Positions 6,516 to 10,797 of a stretch of DNA of 10,797 nucleotides are shown here, piece after piece. The notes under the pieces were generated by a model. It saw nothing but the letters and a program-made list of their open reading frames with translations. It did no database searches and was not told where the DNA came from. The DNA is taken from contig CAAGDE010000070.1 in assembly GCA_900768535.1 (NCBI GenBank), positions 1 to 10,797 of the forward strand, written 5' to 3'. The DNA is from Clostridia bacterium (lineage in GTDB: Bacteria > Bacillota > Clostridia > Oscillospirales > CAG-272). A program made the translations under genes and the position numbers. Position 1 is the stretch's first letter, and the number at the start of each line of letters is the position of its first letter.

Positions 6516-8223
6516 GATCCTCCTCTCCGCGCGCCGGAACCAGCGCCGCCACGGCAAAAAACAGCCACAGCATTCCCCGCGCATACCATAAATGGTCGAA
6601 CATTCCCATCACAAGCGCTCCGCAGACCGCACAAAAGCCTCCGGTCGACCATCCCGCCGGTCGGAAGGTGCGTGCAAGGCAGACGAGAAACAGGAGAAAC
6701 ACCGCTGCGCCGGCGATTCCTGTCTCCAGCCCGATCTGCGGCAGAATCGCGTGCGCGTGCATGACCGTTTCCGTCCCCGGCGGCGCAAATCGCTGCCACG
6801 TGTGCCGAAAATCCGCCTCCCGCACACCGATGCCGCAGGGATTGGAGCGCAGCATCCGCCACACGCCCCGCCAGACCTCCAGTCGGTACCGCACCGAGCT
6901 TTCCGCCGTGTTCCCGATGCTTTCAAACCGGTTGATCATGCTGTGCGGCAGAAGCGGCAGACACGCGGCGGCAGGAAACGGTAACAGAAGCAGAAGCGAC
7001 AGGCTCCGCCGGCTGAACAAAAGCAGAAACAGCACAGTTTCCGCCAGCATTCCGAGCCACGCCCCGCGCGACCACGTCAGCACCGTACAGATTGCGATCC
7101 CCCCCGCACCGATGCCCGAAGTTGCCCGTGCGGAACGGGTGCCGAACAGTCCCGCACCGCAAAGCGCCAGCGGATAGGTCAGGAGAAGAAAAACCGCCAG
7201 GATATTCGGATTGGAAAAGGTTGCGCAGACCCTGCCGCCGATATCCGAAAAGCGGCTGACGTCCACCCACCGGAGCGCCGCCCGACCGGTGCCATACTCC
7301 AAAATACCGATACACGCACTCAAAGAAGCGGACAGAATCAGACATCCCGCCGCCCGCGTCCGCCACCGCTCTCCCAGGCTCCGGACGCTCATCCATCCCC
7401 CGGCAATCAGCAGTGCCGACACCGCCCCCGAAACGCCACCCGCCAACAGACAGACCGCACCGAACGCCAGCGCGGCACGGTCGATCCGTCCGAAGCGGAA
7501 CGTCCTGCGCCCGCTGATCCACTTGCCAGCAAACACCGCCAGCGACAGCACCGTCCCCGCCGCCAGCAGAACGGTCGGATGCGGCAGAAGCGGCAGGAAC
7601 GGGAAGGAAAGGGCAAGCAGAAGGACGGACAGCTCCGGCACCGCGCGAAGAAGAAACCAGACCGCCGCCCCGCAAGCCATCCCCGGCAGGACAAGCGGCG
7701 GCAGAAACGCCCCGGCGACCCCGACCGGAACGCCGCACAGCAGGGGCAGAAACCGGTGCACGCGCCCCGCTCCGCCCTCGCCGAAGCCGTCCGGCAACAG
7801 TCCGCAGAAGCCGAACAGAAACGGCGCCGTCAGCCGCCCCTCCCGCAGGCAGTGCGACAGCGACCGCCGCTCGCCCAAGCCCGGAAGCATTGACAAAAGA
7901 ACCACCGCCGGGGCAAGAACCGCCGCCCCATCCGGAATCCGCCCCATCCGCAGAACGGTAACCGCCAGGCACGCGGTCGCCGCAAAAAACACCGCGGCGC
8001 AAAGGCTCCCGACCGAGGCGCACAGCATCCGCTCCCAGCACCGCCGGAGCATCCCCCGCACCCGGCTGCCCTCCTGCAGACGCATCGTCCGGAACCGCCA
8101 TTTCCCGGCAGGCAGACCGTCCGCCGACTCGTGCTCCCCCGTGAAAAACCGGCCGAGGAGAACGCTCTCCCCCGCCGCTTCCCGCACCCCTGCGGATATC
8201 CGCTCCAGCCACCGCGTCAGCAT
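6490..8223 (-). CDS. O-antigen ligase/polymerase (Wzy/WaaL-like) family membrane protein
   Basis: 577-residue polytopic protein with about 12 hydrophobic segments. Family signatures: FSNPNILAVFLLL (about 336-348), TWSRGAWLGM (about 383-392), RYRLEVWRGVWRML (about 445-458), SNPCGIGVREADF (about 460-472) and the periplasmic-loop histidine motif HAHAILPQIGLETGIAG (about 489-505). Proteins of this family (PF04932-type) polymerise lipid-linked oligosaccharides or transfer glycans to an acceptor, on the outer face of the membrane. It is longer than the usual 400-450 residues, owing to a cytosolic N-terminus of about 55 residues and extra helices before the signature region. The ATG at 8223 is chosen for GGAGGT 6 bases upstream; a longer frame to 8259 would begin inside a terminator hairpin. 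Two DUF4330-like genes overlap its 3' end. Polymerase versus ligase cannot be decided from sequence alone. Confidence 0.88.
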   Translation of the reverse strand: MLTRWLERISAGVREAAGESVLLGRFFTGEHESADGLPAGKWRFRTMRLQEGSRVRGMLRRCWERMLCASVGSLCAAVFFAATACLAVTVLRMGRIPDGAAVLAPAVVLLSMLPGLGERRSLSHCLREGRLTAPFLFGFCGLLPDGFGEGGAGRVHRFLPLLCGVPVGVAGAFLPPLVLPGMACGAAVWFLLRAVPELSVLLLALSFPFLPLLPHPTVLLAAGTVLSLAVFAGKWISGRRTFRFGRIDRAALAFGAVCLLAGGVSGAVSALLIAGGWMSVRSLGERWRTRAAGCLILSASLSACIGILEYGTGRAALRWVDVSRFSDIGGRVCATFSNPNILAVFLLLTYPLALCGAGLFGTRSARATSGIGAGGIAICTVLTWSRGAWLGMLAETVLFLLLFSRRSLSLLLLLPFPAAACLPLLPHSMINRFESIGNTAESSVRYRLEVWRGVWRMLRSNPCGIGVREADFRHTWQRFAPPGTETVMHAHAILPQIGLETGIAGAAVFLLFLVCLARTFRPAGWSTGGFCAVCGALVMGMFDHLWYARGMLWLFFAVAALVPARGEEDHETAMEWD

Positions 8224-8239
8224 TTTCTCACCTCCATGC

Positions 8240-8275
8240 AAAAAGACCTTACATCCCAAAAAAAGATGTAAGGTC
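8240..8275 (-). terminator. Intrinsic terminator after trmD, abutting the ligase-like gene's RBS
   Basis: Minus-strand hairpin with a perfect 11-bp stem (8265-8275 with 8245-8255), a T-rich 9-base loop, and TTTTT directly after it (8244-8240). It ends the rimM-trmD transcript. Its last T lies only 4 bases before the GGAGGT of the ligase-like gene, and I see no convincing promoter in between or just upstream. Confidence 0.85.
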
Positions 8276-8346
8276 GCAGTGCGTCTTTTTCTGCCACACG
8301 ATTCATATGTAAGTCATCGGACGTCATGCGTCATTCGCCCAAAACC

Positions 8347-9048
8347 TCACTTCAGCAGATCCGGGCGGCGTTCGCGGGTGCGGGCTTCCGCCTGCTCCTC
8401 GCGCCAGCGGTCAATGTTTCCGTGGTGCCCGGAAATCAGCACGTCCGGCACCTTCACGCCGTGGTAGTCATACGGACGCGTGTACTGCGGATACTCCAGC
8501 ATTCCGGAGGAAATGCTCTCCTTTTCGTAGCACTCCGGATCGGCAAGCACGCCGGGAACCAGCCGCGCCACGCAGTCGGTGAGAATGCACGCCGGAAGCT
8601 CCCCGCCGGTCAGGACAAAATCGCCGATGGAAATCTCCTCATCCACAATTTCATCCACAATCCGCTGGTCAACCCCCTCGTAGTGCCCGCAAAGGAGGAT
8701 CAGATTGTTGTAATCCCGCGCAAAGCCCTCCGCAACGGTCTGATTCAGCACCCGCCCCGCCGGGGACAGATAGACCACGCGGCGGCGCAATTCCTGCAGT
8801 CCCTCCGCATCCTGTTCGCGCAGGATTGCCTGATAGCATCGCCCGATCGGCGGTGCCATCATCAGCATCCCCTTTCCGCCGCCGTAGGGCGTATCGTCCA
8901 CGCGGTTGTGCTTGTCCTCGGCGTAGTCGCGGATGTTGTGGACGTGCACGGTAATCGCGCCGTTCTTCTGCGCCCGCCCGATCACGCTCTCGGACAGCAC
9001 CGTGCGCACCAGCTCCGGAAACAGCGTCATGATATCAAACCGCATCAT
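8347..9048 (-). CDS. trmD: tRNA (guanine(37)-N(1))-methyltransferase
   Basis: 233-residue SPOUT (knotted) methyltransferase that makes m1G37 in tRNAs and so prevents +1 frameshifting; it acts as a homodimer with SAM. Motifs: MRFDIMTLFPEL at the N-terminus, DDTPYGGGKGM (51-61), LLCGHYEGVDQRI (118-130), SIGDFVLTGGE (140-150), EYPQYTRP (185-192) and VPDVLISGHHGNIDRWR (200-216). The first of two adjacent ATGs (9048) overlaps the rimM stop as ATGA and has GGAGGA 9 bases upstream. By hand alignment, the interdomain-linker position of the E. coli catalytic Asp169 is Glu177 here. A terminator hairpin follows about 70 bases downstream. Confidence 0.97.
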   Translation of the reverse strand: MMRFDIMTLFPELVRTVLSESVIGRAQKNGAITVHVHNIRDYAEDKHNRVDDTPYGGGKGMLMMAPPIGRCYQAILREQDAEGLQELRRRVVYLSPAGRVLNQTVAEGFARDYNNLILLCGHYEGVDQRIVDEIVDEEISIGDFVLTGGELPACILTDCVARLVPGVLADPECYEKESISSGMLEYPQYTRPYDYHGVKVPDVLISGHHGNIDRWREEQAEARTRERRPDLLK

Positions 9049-9572
9049 CGGTCGGTGTCCTCCTCCCCCAGCAGACCGGGAATCGGCCGGATCAGAACGG
9101 CGTCCTCCGGGTCGGTCTTGACCACAAACGCCGGAACCGCCGGAATCAGCACATCCTTCCCGCTGTTCAGCGTCACGGTATACAGATCCGCCATGGCTCC
9201 GGGTGTAACGTCGGAGAGAATGCCCAGCGCCTCGCCCGTGTCCGCATGGCGCACCGGGGTTCCGATGAGATCGGCAATAAAGAACGCGCCCTCGGCAAGC
9301 GGCAGATCTTTCCTTGCGGCATAAACGGTCACGCCGCGCAGCCGGTTCGCCGCGTCCTCCCCCTCCACGCCCTCCAGCGTGGCAATGACAAACTGCTTCA
9401 TCACGGACGCGTGCAGAACGCGCCGGGGGATGTAACGGTCGCCGTCACGGAACCAAAGCGTGCTCAGCCCCGCCAGCACTGCCGGGCTGTCGCAATAGGA
9501 TTCCAGCTTCACCGCGCCGCGAAAGCCGTGGATATTGATGATCTTTCCGCATTCCAGATATGCCTGCTTCAT
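9045..9572 (-). CDS. rimM: Ribosome maturation factor RimM
   Basis: 175-residue 30S assembly factor that binds S19 and helps mature the 3' domain of 16S rRNA. The N-terminal RimM domain opens with LECGKIINIHGFRGAVKLESY (residues 6-26). The C-terminal PRC-barrel domain spans about 95-172, with GEALGILSDVTPGAMADLYTV, the IPAVPAFVVKTD strand and the closing IRPIPGLL. The ATG at 9572 is preceded by AAAGGAGGG a few bases upstream. The gene has its own promoter (9646-9674); rpsP and the KH-protein gene that commonly precede rimM are absent, and the gene upstream is divergent yajC. The leader contains a fragment of the composite repeat that can fold next to the ribosome binding site. Confidence 0.97.
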   Translation of the reverse strand: MKQAYLECGKIINIHGFRGAVKLESYCDSPAVLAGLSTLWFRDGDRYIPRRVLHASVMKQFVIATLEGVEGEDAANRLRGVTVYAARKDLPLAEGAFFIADLIGTPVRHADTGEALGILSDVTPGAMADLYTVTLNSGKDVLIPAVPAFVVKTDPEDAVLIRPIPGLLGEEDTDR

Positions 9573-9582
9573 GGTGCCCTCC

Positions 9583-9621
9583 TTTCAGACCTTGGGGCGC
9601 CGCCCCAGGCCCCGCCTGAAA
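9583..9621 (-). promoter_or_regulatory. Possible leader structure next to the rimM RBS
   Basis: On the minus strand TTTCAG (9616-9621) can pair with CTGAAA (9583-9588), enclosing a strong inner GC stem made of CCTGGGGC and GCCCCAAGG (one bulged A). The last three bases of the outer stem are the first bases of the AAAGGAGG ribosome binding site, so folding could affect rimM translation. Structure visible; regulatory role inferred. Confidence 0.4.
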
Positions 9622-9630
9622 CCTTCAATG
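9588..9630 (+). repeat. Partial, diverged fragment of the composite repeat (fragment C)
   Basis: Begins gaccttgggg, then a GC hairpin and ccccgcctgaaacctt. The opening matches the start of the copy at 10646 (gaccttggga), and the later part resembles the left half of copy A (ccccgcctaaaccttt at 10-25). The downstream 14-bp and 25-29-bp hairpins are missing. The right limit is approximate. It lies in the rimM leader in the opposite orientation to that gene. Confidence 0.65.
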
Positions 9631-9645
9631 ATTTTTTCACACTTT

Positions 9646-9674
9646 AGTATACCACAAAAGCGCGAAAAATGCAA
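9646..9674 (-). promoter_or_regulatory. Sigma-A-type promoter of rimM-trmD
   Basis: Minus-strand -35 TTGCAT (9669-9674), 17-base spacer, -10 TATACT (9646-9651), giving a leader of about 67 bases. It is divergent to the yajC promoter; 71 bases separate the two -35 boxes. Confidence 0.8.
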
Positions 9675-9682
9675 TGGGGACG

Positions 9683-9717
9683 GGCGATTTTCGTTCGGGG
9701 AGACATGAAAATCAGCC
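9683..9717. promoter_or_regulatory. Dyad between the divergent rimM and yajC promoters
   Basis: Inverted repeat GGC-GATTTTC (9683-9692) and GAAAATC-A-GCC (9707-9717, one unpaired A), separated by 14 bases. It lies just outside the -35 box of each promoter, where an operator or a UP-like element could act. No known regulator is recognised. Confidence 0.35.
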
Positions 9718-9745
9718 GGTCACGCGAAAATTTACAAAATATCCA

Positions 9746-9774
9746 TTGTATCCCGACGCGGGATGCGGTATAAT
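9746..9774 (+). promoter_or_regulatory. Sigma-A-type promoter of yajC
   Basis: -35 TTGTAT (9746-9751), 17-base spacer, -10 TATAAT (9769-9774), giving a leader of about 25 bases before the yajC start. The spacer holds a small dyad, tcccg-acg-cggga (9751-9763). Confidence 0.85.
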
Positions 9775-9805
9775 AATGGAAATGCTGTTATTCGGAGGAA
9801 TTCAT

Positions 9806-10138
9806 ATGCTCAACGCAATCGCACTGTTCATGGAGGGCTCAAGCTCGTCCTCAACCGCCAGCTCTCTTTTGATGATTATCCCGCTGGTTCTGATCTTCGC
9901 GGTCTTCTATTTCGTCGGCATCCGTCCGCAGAAGAAGCAGGAGAAGAAAAACAACGAAATGCGCAACGCCCTGACGGTCGGTGACGAGGTAACCACCATC
10001 GGCGGCATCATCGGCAAGGTCGTCAGCATCAAGGACGAAACCTGTGTCATTGCCACCTCGCATGACAACACAAAAATCCGCATTCTCAAAAGCGCAATCA
10101 GCCGCGTGGACGTGAAAGCGGAGGACGCGGTGGACTGA
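9806..10138 (+). CDS. yajC: Preprotein translocase accessory subunit YajC
   Basis: 110-residue inner-membrane protein that associates with SecDF and the SecYEG channel. Layout: a short Ser-rich extracytoplasmic N-terminus (SSSSSTASS), one membrane helix (about 21-38), the family hallmark IRPQKKQEKK (39-48) at the cytosolic face, then the soluble domain with LTVGDEVTTIGGIIGKVVSI (about 56-75) and an ILKSAISRV ending. The ATG at 9806 has GGAGGA 6 bases upstream; an upstream extension of the frame overlaps the promoter and is rejected. secD/secF are not in the window. Confidence 0.97.
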   Translation: MLNAIALFMEGSSSSSTASSLLMIIPLVLIFAVFYFVGIRPQKKQEKKNNEMRNALTVGDEVTTIGGIIGKVVSIKDETCVIATSHDNTKIRILKSAISRVDVKAEDAVD

Positions 10139-10166
10139 TTCCCATCGCCCGGAATAAAACGGTTTT

Positions 10167-10211
10167 CCCCGGCATATTCTGTTAACAGAATGATGCCGGG
10201 GATCGCTTTTT
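10167..10211 (+). terminator. Intrinsic terminator after yajC
   Basis: Hairpin with a 9-bp outer stem (10167-10175 with 10193-10201) and an 8-bp inner palindromic stem (10176-10183 with 10184-10191), one bulged G, then atcgc and TTTTT (10207-10211). The outer GC stem is strong; the T tract starts 5 bases after the stem, so it may be leaky. It ends 10 bases before the ribosome binding site of the next gene. Confidence 0.75.
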
Positions 10212-10234
10212 CTCCGGCGGAAAGGAGAACGGTT

Positions 10235-10645
10235 ATGACACGAACGCATACCAAAAAGAACGCAAAGCCACAGGAGGCATCCTTCCCGCAAAAGGCACTG
10301 CGCACATTTCTGTGGACGCTTGGCGTGGGCGCCGGCTTGATCCTCATCGGCTCGCTCATCGCGTACTTCCTGCCTGATCCCGCCCCCGCCGCAACACCCA
10401 TAGGGCTCTCCGTTGCCATGCTCACCGCGCTGATCGGCGGCATCATCTCCGGGAAAATCCACCGGAAAGCCCCCGCCGTCTGCGGGCTGACCAACGGCGC
10501 ACTCCTCCTCGCGGCAATGCTCCTCTGCTCCCTCTTCTTCCAAAGCCTCGCCGCCGGATATTCCACCCTCACCGCCATCCTCATCCACGCCCTCATCCCC
10601 CTCCTCTCCGTCTTCGGCGCTCTGCTGGGGGTTCGGAGGGGGTAA
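10235..10645 (+). CDS. TIGR04086-like (YrzE-type) small membrane protein
   Basis: 136 residues: a basic, soluble N-terminus (TRTHTKKNAKPQ), then four hydrophobic segments starting at FLWTLGVGAGLILIGSLIAYF, with the short GGIISGKIHRK turn after helix 2. Size, four-helix layout, the GxxxGK turn and the position right after yajC resemble the TIGR04086/YrzE family, which in Bacillus subtilis also lies by the yajC homologue yrbF. The function of that family is not established. The ATG at 10235 is used for AAGGAG 7 bases upstream; an earlier ATG (10190) falls within the terminator hairpin. It probably depends on read-through from yajC. The composite repeat starts at the base after its stop codon. 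Confidence 0.72.
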   Translation: MTRTHTKKNAKPQEASFPQKALRTFLWTLGVGAGLILIGSLIAYFLPDPAPAATPIGLSVAMLTALIGGIISGKIHRKAPAVCGLTNGALLLAAMLLCSLFFQSLAAGYSTLTAILIHALIPLLSVFGALLGVRRG

Positions 10646-10797
10646 GACCTTGGGACTCCGTCCCAAACCCTGCTTAGGCCCTTCTTGGAAGAAGGGTCTA
10701 AGAACCCCAAGAACTTTCACTGAGAAGGGCATACCCCCGACCAACGTACCGTGAAATCTTTCCGGTGCTTCAGTCGGGGGTATGCCCTTCTCAGTGA
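10646..10797 (+). repeat. Composite nested-hairpin repeat, copy B (continues right of the window)
   Basis: Starts directly after the stop codon of the TIGR04086-like gene. It contains a 7-bp hairpin (10650-10656 with 10660-10666), a 14-bp hairpin with one wobble pair and 2 central bases (10673-10686 with 10689-10702), and a perfect 25-bp inverted repeat (10717-10741 with 10773-10797) around a 31-base loop. The stem core ctgagaagggcataccccc is shared with copy A. By analogy with copy A, a mirror-image second half probably follows outside the window. Confidence 0.9.

Noticed and set aside
6923..8212. 429-codon minus-strand frame inside the ligase-like gene
   Set aside because: Frame-shifted shadow (Gly/Arg/Ala-rich) of the membrane protein; the real frame holds the family motifs.
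7211..8467. 418-codon plus-strand frame across the ligase-like gene and the terminator
   Set aside because: Arg/Pro/Ser-rich shadow crossing a terminator and into trmD; no ribosome binding site or motif.
9851..10744. 297-codon minus-strand frame running from yajC into the right repeat
   Set aside because: Antisense to yajC and its neighbour, low complexity (Gly/Glu/Asp), and partly made of repeat sequence.

Overview
This GC-rich window reads as ordinary bacterial chromosome from a Bacillota/Clostridia-type organism, plausibly an Oscillospirales (Ruminococcaceae-like) gut bacterium. Four features support this. Shine-Dalgarno sites are strong (GGAGG), and the sigma-A-type promoters are textbook (TTGNNN, 17 bp, TATAAT or TATACT). 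The HPr protein carries both His15 and the regulatory Ser46 typical of Gram-positives. A yajC-TIGR04086-like pair is also present. The species assignment is inference only.

Layout, left to right. Bases 1-210 hold a composite inverted-repeat element cut by the window edge. Then, all on the minus strand (so read from right to left), come: rimM-trmD (9572-8347) with its own promoter and a terminator hairpin; a cell-surface glycopolymer group of an O-antigen-ligase/polymerase-like membrane protein and two tandem DUF4330-like membrane-anchored proteins (8223-5576); a promoter followed by ptsH (HPr) and the tightly overlapping set uvrC-rsmD-coaD-Wzx-type flippase (5393-693), in which each junction is a 4-base ATGA overlap; and finally rplS (L19) with its own strong promoter and leader (674-218). 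On the plus strand at the right end are yajC, a terminator-like hairpin, and a small four-helix membrane protein (9806-10645). A second copy of the composite repeat starts at the very base after that gene's stop codon and runs off the window.

The housekeeping content covers rRNA/tRNA maturation (RimM, TrmD, RsmD), the ribosome (L19), DNA repair (UvrC), CoA synthesis (CoaD), sugar-PTS regulation (HPr) and protein export (YajC). Mixed among these is a small glycopolymer module: a Wzy/WaaL-like protein, two DUF4330-like proteins and a Wzx-like flippase. It is split around the ptsH-uvrC-rsmD-coaD block, and no glycosyltransferase is visible. The usual rimM-trmD-rplS adjacency is broken, with about 7.8 kb lying between trmD and rplS.

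The least explained part of the window is the repeat family: two large copies (1-210 and 10646-10797) and a fragment (9588-about 9630). The large copies begin 0-7 bases after a stop codon, in the same orientation relative to the upstream gene. They are built from nested hairpins whose arms differ between copies by compensating changes, and they carry a conserved 19-base motif centred in an otherwise diverged loop. The fragment sits in the rimM leader, where it can fold next to the ribosome binding site. I found no rRNA, tRNA, CRISPR array, transposase gene or clear pseudogene.
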